Counted from the stretch's first letter, positions 9,456 through 17,171 are shown. The stretch: 37,357 nt of DNA from a virus (IMGVR_UViG_3300025030_000271:1-37357); one strand, 5' to 3'. The notes: generated by a model not told the origin, from the sequence alone. Program-made: numbers and translations.

Positions 9456-9633
9456 TCCGCATCACCTTCAGTTGAGCATGGCCGCACTTGCTGGCCGAGT
9501 CCTGTTTCACGCGGTTGCTGGTGCCATAGCGATGTGAATGCTCACATTTCCAGAGTATTGCACCGTTCACTTGTTGGACCATAGCCTCAAAGCTCCCGTC
9601 TTTGCGCCTGCGTACCCTGGCAACCATCTTCAT
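9442..9633 (-). CDS. Small basic protein between synthase and terS
   Basis: A 63-residue Arg/Lys-rich protein (MKMVARVRRRKDGSFEAMV) with one Cys in WKCEHSH and one in SKCGH; the Cys/His spacing might bind zinc. It overlaps the sugar-synthase stop by ATGA and runs 14 bases into terS. That tight packing is the main argument that it is real. Function unknown. Confidence 0.5.
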   Translation of the reverse strand: MKMVARVRRRKDGSFEAMVQQVNGAILWKCEHSHRYGTSNRVKQDSASKCGHAQLKVMRNGQG

Positions 9634-10487
9634 GCGCCGCGCTTCCCGCCCGATTTGCGCCGGAAGGGCAGGCTTGATGCTTCTGATGCGGTCGGACCGA
9701 ACGTGACTTCGCCCAAAGCAGCGACGGCATCACGTACATCTCTCACCATAGCACCGAATTCGTGCGGTTCCAAGGAGAACGCGGCATCCGGCCCGCCATC
9801 TGCCCGGCTCAGGGTTAGGTGTTTCTCGATCACTGTGGCGCCAAGGACTGCCGCGGCGACCGGGATGGCGGTAGTCAGGGAGTGATCGGATAGGCCGAAC
9901 GGGCACCCATAGCTGAGCGCGGTCATCGCGCGCAGGTTCGCATCCTTGGGTTCTGACGGGTAGGCGCTGGTGCATTTGAGCAGGGTAGGCAGGACTGGTG
10001 CTCGCCCACGGCCACCGGCCGCCACCACGGCATCGAAGATTTCCGCCTTTGTCGCCATACCCGTCGAGATAATCAGCCACTTCCCGGTCTTAGCCGCGTA
10101 CCGGATCAGATTCAAGTCGGTCAGTTCGAAACTTGGTATTTTAAATATTGGACATTGAATGGTTTGCAGGAAATCCACATCGTCCGGATGAAATACGCTT
10201 GAGAACGCCACCAATCCGCGCTCTTTCGCTCTATCGAATAGTGGGATATGCCACACCCGAGGGGTATGTGTTTCCAAGTAGAGATCAAGCAAGTCGTGCC
10301 CAACCCAAGGTCCGGATTTGATCTTGACGCCAGGGTCGGCCATCTGTTCAGGCGTGAAAGTTTGAAGCTTTATTGCGCCAGCGCCAGAGTCGGCTGCCGC
10401 ATCAACAAGCGCGAGCGCCCGATCAAGTGAGCCCAAGTGATTGCCGCTTAGTTCTGCAATGATTAGTGGAACATTTATAGCGTACAT
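9630..10487 (-). CDS. neuB: NeuB/PseI-type nonulosonic acid synthase, short form
   Basis: A 285-residue TIM-barrel synthase that condenses phosphoenolpyruvate with a 6-deoxy or N-acetyl hexosamine to make a nonulosonic acid. The family motifs follow in order: AELSGNHLG, KLQTFTPEQM, FKIPSFELTD, ISTGMAT, LKCTSAYP, GLSDHS and IEKHLTL. Family members are usually about 340-350 residues because of a C-terminal antifreeze-like SAF domain. This one ends just after the barrel and lacks it. It lies with the other sugar genes in the late operon. The first codons overlap the end of the HNH gene, suggesting that gene inserted at its 5' edge. Confidence 0.85.
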   Translation of the reverse strand: MYAINVPLIIAELSGNHLGSLDRALALVDAAADSGAGAIKLQTFTPEQMADPGVKIKSGPWVGHDLLDLYLETHTPRVWHIPLFDRAKERGLVAFSSVFHPDDVDFLQTIQCPIFKIPSFELTDLNLIRYAAKTGKWLIISTGMATKAEIFDAVVAAGGRGRAPVLPTLLKCTSAYPSEPKDANLRAMTALSYGCPFGLSDHSLTTAIPVAAAVLGATVIEKHLTLSRADGGPDAAFSLEPHEFGAMVRDVRDAVAALGEVTFGPTASEASSLPFRRKSGGKRGA

Positions 10488-10951
10488 CCTTGATGCACTT
10501 TGCGCTTAACATTTACGTAGGCTTCGTGAGCGTCTTCTTGGCTACCGAAAACACCAATGTATGTCTGCTTTCCATTGATACATATCTTGGCAGTAAATCG
10601 CCCTGCCTTTGTGCGACTCACACCAAGCAAGTTTATGCTGTCTTTGTGCGGGCGCCTTATGTTCTGTAGATTCACTGCATGATCCACGTCGCGCAGATTA
10701 ATCCATCGGTTGTCGGATCGGATGGTGTTTTTGTGGTCAATCTCAACAGGCCATACCCCGGTCATATAGAACCAAGCCAGACGATGCGCCCCGGTTTTAA
10801 TACCATGCACACCGATGATCACATACCCGCCGCTTAACCATCCGGCCCTATCACCAGCAGATACGCGATTCGATGTTGCTTTAATCCACGTAAATATCCC
10901 CGTATCCGGGTTGTAGTGGATGACCTCCTTTAGTCGTTCTTGGGTAAGCAT
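10475..10951 (-). CDS. HNH homing endonuclease with AP2 domain
   Basis: A 158-residue protein. An HNH_3 nuclease core (TGAHRLAWFYMTG, then VEIDHKN, then NRWINLRDV) spans about residues 60-100. A C-terminal AP2-type DNA-binding domain (GVSRTKAGRFTAKI, YIGVFGSQEDAHEAY) spans about 112-155. This architecture is typical of freestanding phage homing endonucleases. I start at ATG 10951 with GGAGGTATCAA upstream. Its last 13 bases overlap the sugar-synthase start, so it probably moved in beside that gene. Confidence 0.85.
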   Translation of the reverse strand: MLTQERLKEVIHYNPDTGIFTWIKATSNRVSAGDRAGWLSGGYVIIGVHGIKTGAHRLAWFYMTGVWPVEIDHKNTIRSDNRWINLRDVDHAVNLQNIRRPHKDSINLLGVSRTKAGRFTAKICINGKQTYIGVFGSQEDAHEAYVNVKRKVHQGCTL

Positions 10952-11045
10952 TTGATACCTCCAACAAGGCAATTGAGGGGCGTCAGTAATCCGATGTGTT
11001 GGCATCGGAAAGGCTTGCAAACCCTGTCCTGACATTGAAATCATA

Positions 11046-11453
11046 TCATACCCGCCCCAATGTCACCAGAGCCGCGCAGACATCATCCAGCAGCCCTTCG
11101 CTGATGTTCCCGTTGTTCAGGTCGTGCTTCAGTTGCGCGGCTAGTTCCGGCGCGTTCTGCTTCAGCATCCGCAGCTTCTTCGCGGCTTCTGCCCGGTCGG
11201 CGTCAGCTTCGTTGTTCTCGGTCTGAATGATCTGATCCCCGGTCTTTTCGTCGGTCAGGTGGATCAGCGTGGTGCCGTGGCGGTCTTCGATGTTGAGCTT
11301 GACCGTCTGTTCGTTGTAGTCGAGGCTTTGCTTGAAGGCTTCGCGGTCGGCCGGCGTGATCTGAATGACCAGGGCGGGCAGATGGTGCCGCATCTTCCAA
11401 AGGATCAGGCCAATCAGAGCTTCATTGTTCGATTTGTCCGGGCTTGCGGTCAT
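11046..11453 (-). CDS. Phage protein of unknown function
   Basis: A 135-residue protein with alternating charged helices; residues 85-115 form a likely coiled coil (AEAAKKLRMLKQNAPELAAQ). No motif that I recognise. Its ATG overlaps the stop of the acetyltransferase gene by ATGA, so it is co-translated with the sugar genes. It may be a general phage protein (the N-terminus resembles small virion or accessory proteins) rather than part of the pathway. Confidence 0.5.
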   Translation of the reverse strand: MTASPDKSNNEALIGLILWKMRHHLPALVIQITPADREAFKQSLDYNEQTVKLNIEDRHGTTLIHLTDEKTGDQIIQTENNEADADRAEAAKKLRMLKQNAPELAAQLKHDLNNGNISEGLLDDVCAALVTLGRV

Positions 11454-11887
11454 TGTGATGGTCCCTCCAGGGTGTGTTGAATCAATCGGAATCCGAGCTT
11501 TTCAAACATCTTGCGGCTGCGCTCGTTCGTTGGGGCAATGTTTGCAAAAATCTTTGTTCCAAACCCGTGCCGATTGACCATTTCTTTGACGGCCACTTTG
11601 CCATACCCATTGCCGCGAAATTTCTTGAAGATGAATATCCCTATTTCGCGCTGCCTTGTTATGTAGGTAGCCCCGGCAATGTGTCTCTTTGTGCCAATAA
11701 ACGTCCGGTCCCCATCCACCTCGATTAAGCACCAGTCCGCATAGGGATTGCTCCGGACAAAGGCCAGATGTTCATCGACCGTCGGCATCGCTTTGTGGCT
11801 AATGTTCTGGTAAGGTTCCCGTTCAAGCAGCAGGGCGTACAGGTAACAGGCGGCGTCGGCGACGGTATTGACTGGCAGGAGTCTCAT
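11450..11887 (-). CDS. GNAT-family N-acetyltransferase (PseH-like candidate)
   Basis: A 145-residue acetyltransferase. The acetyl-CoA motif A region reads IFKKFRGNGYGKVAV (about 88-102; R-x-x-G-x-G), and the C-terminal part NIAPTNERSRKMFEKLGF matches the end of GNAT domains. In pseudaminic pathways PseH acetylates the 4-amino group of the UDP-sugar. Its place between the HisF-like and synthase genes makes that the best guess, but GNAT substrates cannot be read from sequence. Coupled by ATGA on both sides. Confidence 0.75.
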   Translation of the reverse strand: MRLLPVNTVADAACYLYALLLEREPYQNISHKAMPTVDEHLAFVRSNPYADWCLIEVDGDRTFIGTKRHIAGATYITRQREIGIFIFKKFRGNGYGKVAVKEMVNRHGFGTKIFANIAPTNERSRKMFEKLGFRLIQHTLEGPSQ

Positions 11888-12009
11888 GTAGGAAACTCGA
11901 CTGAAACCAGTCTGTCTGTCAGATCAAGGATAATGCACGGAACGACATTCCTACCGCCGTCGAATAATTTGCTGACCACATACCACACTTCGCCATTAGT
12001 TGGGCTCAT
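11884..12009 (-). CDS. 41-residue coupled small protein
   Basis: A short reading frame (MSPTNGEVWYVVSKLFDGG start) that overlaps the HisF-like stop by ATGA and the acetyltransferase start by ATGA. Exact four-base overlaps at both ends are strong evidence for translation. The sequence looks like a small beta protein with a WYVV strand and a later VVPCIILDLTDRL strand. Function unknown. Confidence 0.6.
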   Translation of the reverse strand: MSPTNGEVWYVVSKLFDGGRNVVPCIILDLTDRLVSVEFPT

Positions 12010-12767
12010 AGTCTTACCTCTATATTGTGCGCTGCAAGATATTCCGCCGCGCCCTTTGGGGTTTGGTCGGTAAACTGAAACATGGCACCCGCCGCTACCG
12101 CATCGGCGCCGGCAAGGATGGCTTTATGGAAGTCTTCATAGGTGCCAGCCCCACCGGAGGCGATTACCGGAATGGACACGGCCCTCGATACCGCGGCGAT
12201 CATTTCCAAGTCGTAGCCTTGCATGGTGCCATCGCGTTCGACGGATTGCAGGAGGATTTCGCCGGCTCCTAAGTCTTGCGCGGCGCGGCATTGGTCGGCG
12301 ATCCCACGCGGGCCAGGGAGGGTATCCAGCGCCTCAACACGCCCATTGCGACGGGTCGCCACCCGCCCATGAAGGACGTCAATCGACACGGCAACGGCTT
12401 GGCTTCCAACAGCAAACGCTATTTTGCTGATCAAGTGCGGGGCTTCTATTGCCGCCGATCCAAATACAATCTTGTCAGCCCCCGCATTCAGCAAGTCACG
12501 CACATCCTGAACAGACCGGATACCGCCGCCCACCGCAAGAGGCATGAAACATTTCGCCGTCAGTTCCTCGATCAGCTTCAAGTCAGGCCCGCGGCCTTCG
12601 GCGGTCGCGGATATGTCCAGCAGAACCAGTTCATCGACACCGCGCTGCTGGTGGATTCGCACGGCTTGAGCGGCGAGGCCGACCGATCGCCATGCGTCGA
12701 AGGCCACGCCCTTGACCAGTTGGCGGCCACGGCAAAGCAAAGTGGGAATTATTCGCTTGGCCAGCAT
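12006..12767 (-). CDS. HisF-like cyclase (WbuZ/PseA-pathway type)
   Basis: A 253-residue TIM-barrel of the HisF family: RIIPTLLCRGRQLVKGVAF at the N-terminus, LLDISATAEGRG, PLAVGGGIRS, VSIDV, QSVERDGTMQGYD and VIASGGAGT. HisF-like proteins of surface-sugar loci use ammonia with the WbuX-type amidotransferase to make acetamidino sugars. The amidotransferase is the next gene upstream, overlapping as TGATG. No HisH-like glutaminase is present, so ammonia may come from elsewhere or from host HisH. A histidine-biosynthesis role is unlikely without other his genes. Confidence 0.85.
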   Translation of the reverse strand: MLAKRIIPTLLCRGRQLVKGVAFDAWRSVGLAAQAVRIHQQRGVDELVLLDISATAEGRGPDLKLIEELTAKCFMPLAVGGGIRSVQDVRDLLNAGADKIVFGSAAIEAPHLISKIAFAVGSQAVAVSIDVLHGRVATRRNGRVEALDTLPGPRGIADQCRAAQDLGAGEILLQSVERDGTMQGYDLEMIAAVSRAVSIPVIASGGAGTYEDFHKAILAGADAVAAGAMFQFTDQTPKGAAEYLAAHNIEVRL

Positions 12768-13849
12768 CACGCCACCAGTATCGGCATTGCCGCCGCATCA
12801 TCTTCAACACGGCGAAAGATTTGCCAGTCCGTGAATTGGTCCATCACCCTGTAAAGTTGATGTCTGGTTATGCCGATCCGGTCGAGGACTTCATCCACAT
12901 GAACCCCGGCATAGACTTCGGGGAAGATTCCATCAAATTCCCTGACCCACTTTGCCGCGTCTTCCCTGCTGATCCTGCCTGATCGAACGTCGATGCTGAT
13001 CTGGGCGCAACCCCTGCCATAGCCGTATTTCCTGAATCCAAGGTAGTCATGCAGGCCGGTTTGGGCATTGTCCAGGTTCTCCGCCGCCCACCAGTTCGCG
13101 GAACTCGGGTTCCTGTAATCCATCCCGGCACCAATGGCAACATCGGCATTCTGGTGGCTGTCCCACGGCAGGTATTGCCCGAGGAAATGGGCCTCGCAAT
13201 CCATCTCTGCCGGCAGTTCATAGTCCTCCATGTCCCGCGCCGTGATCCCTTTCGTTCCAATGAAGTCACCCGGCCGCAGCCCGAGGAATCCGCCGAACTC
13301 AGACCTCCATCGCCGGGTCATCTGCAGGGCTTGCTCGCTGCCCATCGGGCCGCCGTACTCAGCCTGCGGACACTCGCCGTACATGATCAGCGGGATGGCC
13401 AGTTGATTCGCTACCCGGAACGGCGTCGAAAAGATTGCCGCATGTTCCGGCCAGGAGATGTCCCCCACCTGTTCCAACCCAAGCCGGTTCAACTTCGCCC
13501 GGACGGTCATGTTCGGCACGACCTCGATGGTTCTGGCGTACCAGGACAGGTTGTCGATGTTCGCCCGGCCTATTTCGGTCAAGTGACAGGTTCGCGCGGT
13601 GACGATGGTCACGTCAGCGCCCATGTCAAGCAGGGTCAGGACTTGGTAGGTGCTGTCCTTTCCGCCCGAGGACGGAACGATGCACCGCCCATCGAACCGA
13701 TCCAGCAGTTTGACCAGTTCCGCACGGCGCGAATCCCAATCCACGGTCGGTCGGCGAGCGTAGTTGATGCACGCCGAGCATTGCCCGGTTTCGTCAAAGT
13801 ACAGATCGGGCTTGGTATCAGGGTACAGGCAGGTTCTACAGCGGCGCAT
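12767..13849 (-). CDS. N-acetyl sugar amidotransferase, WbuX/PseA type
   Basis: A 360-residue protein. It has a Cys-rich N-terminus (CRTCLYPDTKPDLYF, then CSACINY; two C-x2-C pairs) and a PP-loop ATP pyrophosphatase motif SSGGKDSTY near residue 60. This is the pattern of WbuX/WbpG/PseA enzymes that amidate an N-acetyl sugar to an acetamidino form. ATG 13849 has GGAGAAATAGCC upstream and lies two bases after the methylase stop. The upstream in-frame start would overlap the methylase more and lacks a ribosome site. Confidence 0.87.
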   Translation of the reverse strand: MRRCRTCLYPDTKPDLYFDETGQCSACINYARRPTVDWDSRRAELVKLLDRFDGRCIVPSSGGKDSTYQVLTLLDMGADVTIVTARTCHLTEIGRANIDNLSWYARTIEVVPNMTVRAKLNRLGLEQVGDISWPEHAAIFSTPFRVANQLAIPLIMYGECPQAEYGGPMGSEQALQMTRRWRSEFGGFLGLRPGDFIGTKGITARDMEDYELPAEMDCEAHFLGQYLPWDSHQNADVAIGAGMDYRNPSSANWWAAENLDNAQTGLHDYLGFRKYGYGRGCAQISIDVRSGRISREDAAKWVREFDGIFPEVYAGVHVDEVLDRIGITRHQLYRVMDQFTDWQIFRRVEDDAAAMPILVA

Positions 13850-13851
13850 GG

Positions 13852-14430
13852 CTATTTCTCCAAAAGTGTCGCAACACACCTGTCAAACCCCGCCCCCGCA
13901 TCCCACCGCTTGACCAGCTTCAGGCCCATGTCCTCGTACATCTTACCGAAGGGACGGCGCCAGAGCTTGCCGGCATGGCCCCTGTAATCGACCTCCTCCT
14001 CCTGCTCGGATTCGTATTCAACAGCAAGCACCCACCGCGCGCTGGCGTCGATGATGGCTTGCATGGTCGCCGGAAGTTCATCCGGGCTAATATGGATCAG
14101 GACGCCAGCGGAATAGACCAGTTCGATCATCCCGCCCGAGTAGCAGGACAGCGCGCGCAGAGCTTCGTCGCGGTGCAGATTGATGCCGCAGAAGCTGGCC
14201 TGCGATTCGGCCTTGGCGTTTATCTCGCAGCCGTGAAGCCCGACATGCGGACTGACCGCGCCAATAGCCGATAGATTCCAGCCCGGGCCGGCGCCGACCT
14301 CGAACACCGATCGCGCGCCGGTCAATTCAATGACTCGGTTCCAGAACGGGATGCGCTCGCGCCAGTTGATTTGATTCCTGCTGTGGTACTGGTCGCCGAA
14401 CTCGCCAGCCCAAAAGTTCTCTGTGCTCAT
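13852..14430 (-). CDS. Pseudaminic acid-type SAM methyltransferase
   Basis: A 192-residue class I methyltransferase. The opening (TENFWAGEFGDQYHSRN) matches the family annotated as pseudaminic acid biosynthesis-associated methylase. SAM motif I reads VFEVGAGPGWNL (about 42-53), followed by GCEIN and ELVYSAGVLIHI. It probably O- or N-methylates the sugar acid or its nucleotide form. Its start overlaps the CMP-transferase stop by ATGA. Confidence 0.85.
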   Translation of the reverse strand: MSTENFWAGEFGDQYHSRNQINWRERIPFWNRVIELTGARSVFEVGAGPGWNLSAIGAVSPHVGLHGCEINAKAESQASFCGINLHRDEALRALSCYSGGMIELVYSAGVLIHISPDELPATMQAIIDASARWVLAVEYESEQEEEVDYRGHAGKLWRRPFGKMYEDMGLKLVKRWDAGAGFDRCVATLLEK

Positions 14431-14993
14431 TTCCCCTCCGGGTAAAGTGCTGCGAACATGGATTCAGCCTTGACCCAATCGCATTCTTCGTTGATGTCGC
14501 ATTCGGTTGCCGGGTCGATTTGCATCAGTTGCGCCCAAGCCAATGACCACATACCAAACGACTCGGCGCGTCCAAAATAAAACTGCCCTGGGTCGCGTAG
14601 CCAAGTTGCCACCGGCACTACATAGGATGATGCGGTCGTCAGCAACATTGTGTATGCGATTTTCAAGGTGTCCGCAGTCAGCATCGGGGCAGTCGCGTAG
14701 ATCACGCAAGCGACTTCTGCGCCCGGTATCCCCTTCAGCACTTCCGCCGCCACGTCCTGCGTACCTCTTGCCCCATCATCCGGCACCCGCCGATGCACTT
14801 CGGCGCCGTACTGAATCGCCACCGCCGCAATCTCGTCGTCATCGGTGCTGACGATGATCTTGTCAAAGATGCCCGACTCTGCGGCAACCTGAATGCTGTA
14901 GGCGATGACAGGCTTACCGTGGAACATCCGGATGTTCTTGCGAGGTATCCGAACGCTGCCTGATCGTGCTGGAATTATTGCAATCGTGCTCAT
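14427..14993 (-). CDS. pseF: CMP-nonulosonic acid cytidylyltransferase (PseF/NeuA)
   Basis: A 188-residue nucleotidyltransferase that activates the sugar acid as its CMP derivative. It shows the N-terminal IIPARSGSVRIPRKNI loop (family consensus A-R-x-G-S-x-R-I/L-x-x-K-N), then STDDDEIAAVA and YATAPML. Length is somewhat below the usual 220-230 residues; the C-terminus is short but includes the INEECDWVKAE segment. Whether the substrate is pseudaminic, legionaminic or sialic acid cannot be told. Confidence 0.87.
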   Translation of the reverse strand: MSTIAIIPARSGSVRIPRKNIRMFHGKPVIAYSIQVAAESGIFDKIIVSTDDDEIAAVAIQYGAEVHRRVPDDGARGTQDVAAEVLKGIPGAEVACVIYATAPMLTADTLKIAYTMLLTTASSYVVPVATWLRDPGQFYFGRAESFGMWSLAWAQLMQIDPATECDINEECDWVKAESMFAALYPEGK

Positions 14994-15328
14994 AGGTCAA
15001 GAATGTTCAAGATGGTATCGACCAGCCGACGAGCGAGGATCGGAGTCTTTTCGGTATGCTCGCGCTTATTGGTCAAGATCATCGCGGCCCTGGCTTCCAT
15101 CCGAACTCTCATGCCTTCAGTGATGACCGGCTTCGGCAGCTTTATCTCGATGTTCATCCCGCAATTCGCCGCGGCGTCCATCATGGCCTTGGCGATCTGA
15201 ACCGCTGTCTGAGGGTCAAGGGCGACCCATTGGACAGGGCGCGGATATTGGAGAACCACTTGACCATCACGGTCGCCAACCGCGCATTGGGTAGTGCCTT
15301 CGCCGATGAGTGGGGTTGATCCGTTCAT
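14990..15328 (-). CDS. Phage protein of unknown function
   Basis: A 112-residue protein between the aminotransferase and CMP-transferase genes, joined to them by TAATG and ATGA overlaps. The first half has beta strands (GQVVLQYPRPVQWVAL), the middle an Ala-rich helix (TAVQIAKAMMDAAANCG), and the end is basic and helical. I recognise no enzyme motif. It may be a phage accessory protein caught between sugar genes. Confidence 0.5.
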   Translation of the reverse strand: MNGSTPLIGEGTTQCAVGDRDGQVVLQYPRPVQWVALDPQTAVQIAKAMMDAAANCGMNIEIKLPKPVITEGMRVRMEARAAMILTNKREHTEKTPILARRLVDTILNILDL

Positions 15329-16005
15329 TATTGGAACACCTTAAATTTGTTCAGGTCCGGATAATCGTCATTCGGTAGTGGCGCATTGCGGCTCGGCAGT
15401 ACCGAGAGTTTGTGCAGCAGGCGCGCGGCCACGTCTGGCGACATGTAACAATGCCAGCCAACCATGTCGAAATGGTCATCCTTCGGCGCTACGCCTTCAG
15501 TCCTACCGTCGAAGCGAGCGCGCCTCATCCATGCATCGGCTTCCGGATTGTCGTGCAGGATGGCGCCGCCTTGGCTGTCGCCGAGGGTTTTGCTGGCGTG
15601 GAAGCTGGTGCAGACCATAGCGGAAGGAGGAAGCATTCGCCGAGCGCCCGGACTATCGATCACGTTGTACATGTTTTTCGTGAACCATCGCGCAGAATCC
15701 CATACAGCAAGAGGCTTCAACTGATACCAACCGGCCCATGATTCATCCCTGAACGTCGGCCTGCCGCCTGCGTGGATGATGGCTTGAGGTACGCTGACGT
15801 AGGTATGCTTGGGTATTTCGATTGGCGCACGGCAAATTGTGCCGTTGATAATCGGTCCTTCGATGTACTTTCGCTCGTCGCGCAGATGCCACGCTACCGC
15901 CAGCGTCAGCGCCGCCGTGCATGAATTCACCGCAACAACATAAGGCGCACCGGTATAGTCGGCTACGGCCTTTTCAAAATCTCTTGTGACCTGGTGCGGA
16001 TTCAT
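15328..16005 (-). CDS. Short DegT/PseC-type aminotransferase
   Basis: A 225-residue PLP aminotransferase domain: the N-terminal YVVAVNSCTAALTLAV cofactor loop, a WDSARW segment where the PLP-contacting Asp is expected, and the Schiff-base lysine in SFHASKTLGDSQGGAIL (about residue 144). DegT/PseC enzymes are normally 370-390 residues; the C-terminal small domain is missing here. A full-length frame does not continue in any other phase, so this is either a naturally minimal enzyme or a shortened one. It would transaminate the 4-keto sugar made by the upstream dehydratase. Confidence 0.75.
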   Translation of the reverse strand: MNPHQVTRDFEKAVADYTGAPYVVAVNSCTAALTLAVAWHLRDERKYIEGPIINGTICRAPIEIPKHTYVSVPQAIIHAGGRPTFRDESWAGWYQLKPLAVWDSARWFTKNMYNVIDSPGARRMLPPSAMVCTSFHASKTLGDSQGGAILHDNPEADAWMRRARFDGRTEGVAPKDDHFDMVGWHCYMSPDVAARLLHKLSVLPSRNAPLPNDDYPDLNKFKVFQ

Positions 16006-16102
16006 TCAATGCGCTCCCAATAGCGAGTGGTTGAGTGGTGTCGGCTGGCCAGCGATTGGGCACCAGCCACTTGCCCCGGGCTCCCCCGAACCGACACGAC
16101 CA
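16006..16102. other. Gap with nested inverted repeats between pseB and aminotransferase
   Basis: This 97-base gap holds GTGTCGG (16038-16044) opposed by CCGACAC (16091-16097), and inside it GGCTGG (16043-16048) opposed by CCAGCC (16063-16068). A nested stem-loop could form in the late transcript and act in attenuation or mRNA stability. There is no T-tract, so it is not a simple terminator. It is the only sizeable gap in the upstream part of the sugar operon. Confidence 0.35.
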
Positions 16103-16942
16103 TCATACAGATTTCAGTGCTTCTTGCAACTCCTTTATCGACATGCGCCGCGCAATCTCGCTTGTCTCGCCTGGCCGCATTTCCTCGTGCATCTTTTCAT
16201 TCTCGGCCATGCCGATGATATTCATCTTGGCTCCCATTGCTTCAGCAAGATCGCCAACACGGTAAGCCGGCAATGTCGGAATGAACACGTCGCCACCGAG
16301 CATTTCGTTGATGGCCTTGAGTACCAATTCGGACGCCTCGTGCCGATACATCCAAAACCGCGTCGCATCCGGATCGGTCACAGTCACGGTATCCGATGTT
16401 TCACGTTGTTTGCGCCAGATCGGAATCACGGATCCGGTCGACCCGCTTATGTTTCCATAGAGGCATGACGCAAAGATTGTCCCGCGTTCCCCGGAATACG
16501 CATTCGCGTTCAGGAATATCCGTTCTGCCATCGCCTTCGATAGCCCGTATGTTGTTGTCCCAAGCACGGACTTGTCGCTGTTCAGAAGTACGGCTTTTTT
16601 TACCCCGGCATCAATGCACGCCTTGGCTACGTTCTGAGTCCCGATGATGTTGGTTGCGACGCACTCCATGACGTTGTACGCGCATACCTCTGTACGCTTT
16701 AACGCGGCTCCGTGCACGACTACATCAATATCATGCATCGCCCGCGTGAGCCGGTCCTGGTCGCGGATATCCCCAATGAACCATCGCAGTCGCTGGTCGT
16801 CGTTGAACTCGGCGCGCATGACTGACTGAGCGAACTCGCCGCGGGAATAGATGCACACCTTGCTTGCAAGAGCCCCATCAAGCAAGGTCTTTGCAAACCC
16901 TCGCCCGAAATAACCCGATCCCCCTGTTATCAATACCCTCAT
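16103..16942 (-). CDS. pseB: PseB-type NAD-dependent sugar dehydratase
   Basis: A 279-residue short-chain dehydratase/epimerase. The N-terminal LITGGSGYFGRGFAK gives the NAD motif G-x-x-G-x-x-G. Further on are VVHGAALKR, SDKSVLGTTTYGLSKAMAER with the catalytic Y-x-x-x-K, and C-terminal GMAENEKMHEEM. This is the PseB/FlaA1 pattern, which makes a 4-keto-6-deoxy sugar from UDP-GlcNAc, the first step of pseudaminic acid synthesis. It is the first gene after the late promoter. ATG 16942 has GGGATAGAG before it. It is about 50 residues shorter than typical PseB. Confidence 0.87.
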   Translation of the reverse strand: MRVLITGGSGYFGRGFAKTLLDGALASKVCIYSRGEFAQSVMRAEFNDDQRLRWFIGDIRDQDRLTRAMHDIDVVVHGAALKRTEVCAYNVMECVATNIIGTQNVAKACIDAGVKKAVLLNSDKSVLGTTTYGLSKAMAERIFLNANAYSGERGTIFASCLYGNISGSTGSVIPIWRKQRETSDTVTVTDPDATRFWMYRHEASELVLKAINEMLGGDVFIPTLPAYRVGDLAEAMGAKMNIIGMAENEKMHEEMRPGETSEIARRMSIKELQEALKSV

Positions 16943-16998
16943 CTCTATCCCAGTTAAAAGTTTCCAGCGTGACATTAAGCAGCACATGATGGTGTTGC

Positions 16999-17027
16999 AC
17001 TATCGCCCGCCCCTCGAATTGTGTCAA
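16999..17027 (-). promoter_or_regulatory. Late-operon promoter, sigma70 type
   Basis: On the minus strand, TTGACA (17027-17022) is followed after exactly 17 bases by GATAGT (17004-16999). The -35 box is perfect and the -10 box matches 4 of 6. Transcription would start near 16992, about 50 bases before the pseB start. It would drive the sugar genes and, since I see no terminator before 30, probably the packaging and head genes as well. Confidence 0.65.
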
Positions 17028-17046
17028 GTCGCCCGCCACGTATAAG
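17019..17046 (+). promoter_or_regulatory. Possible rightward promoter
   Basis: TTGTGT (17019-17024), a 16-base spacer, then TATAAG (17041-17046). The -10 box is good (5 of 6) and the -35 box weak. Its -35 overlaps the -35 of the leftward late promoter, so the two would compete for polymerase. It is the best plus-strand candidate upstream of the small-gene operon at 17172. Confidence 0.35.
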
Positions 17047-17074
17047 CTTGGTTTATTCTGGCATAGACGCATTC

Positions 17075-17105
17075 GATTAGACACGCATCGCGTGGTGGGC
17101 TAATC
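17075..17105. promoter_or_regulatory. Palindromic operator-like site
   Basis: GATTAG (17075-17080) and CTAATC (17100-17105) flank an inner inverted repeat CACGC (17082-17086), ATC, GCGTG (17090-17094). It lies between the divergent promoters and the first rightward gene, where a regulator could bind or a leader hairpin could form. The first ten bases, GATTAGACAC, also occur in all three copies of the 59-bp repeat. Confidence 0.5.
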
Positions 17106-17171
17106 TCTGTACATCAACAGTAAATATTACCGGGCGCCGACGGATACGGCGCATTAGATAGGGGAAATATC

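Noticed and set aside
9442-9633. tRNA or other structured RNA genes anywhere in the window
   Set aside because: I saw no cloverleaf with a GTTCRA arm and CCA-type end; none can be supported here or elsewhere.
12006-12767. HisF as part of histidine synthesis
   Set aside because: No other his genes; the neighbours are surface-sugar enzymes including its usual WbuX-type partner.
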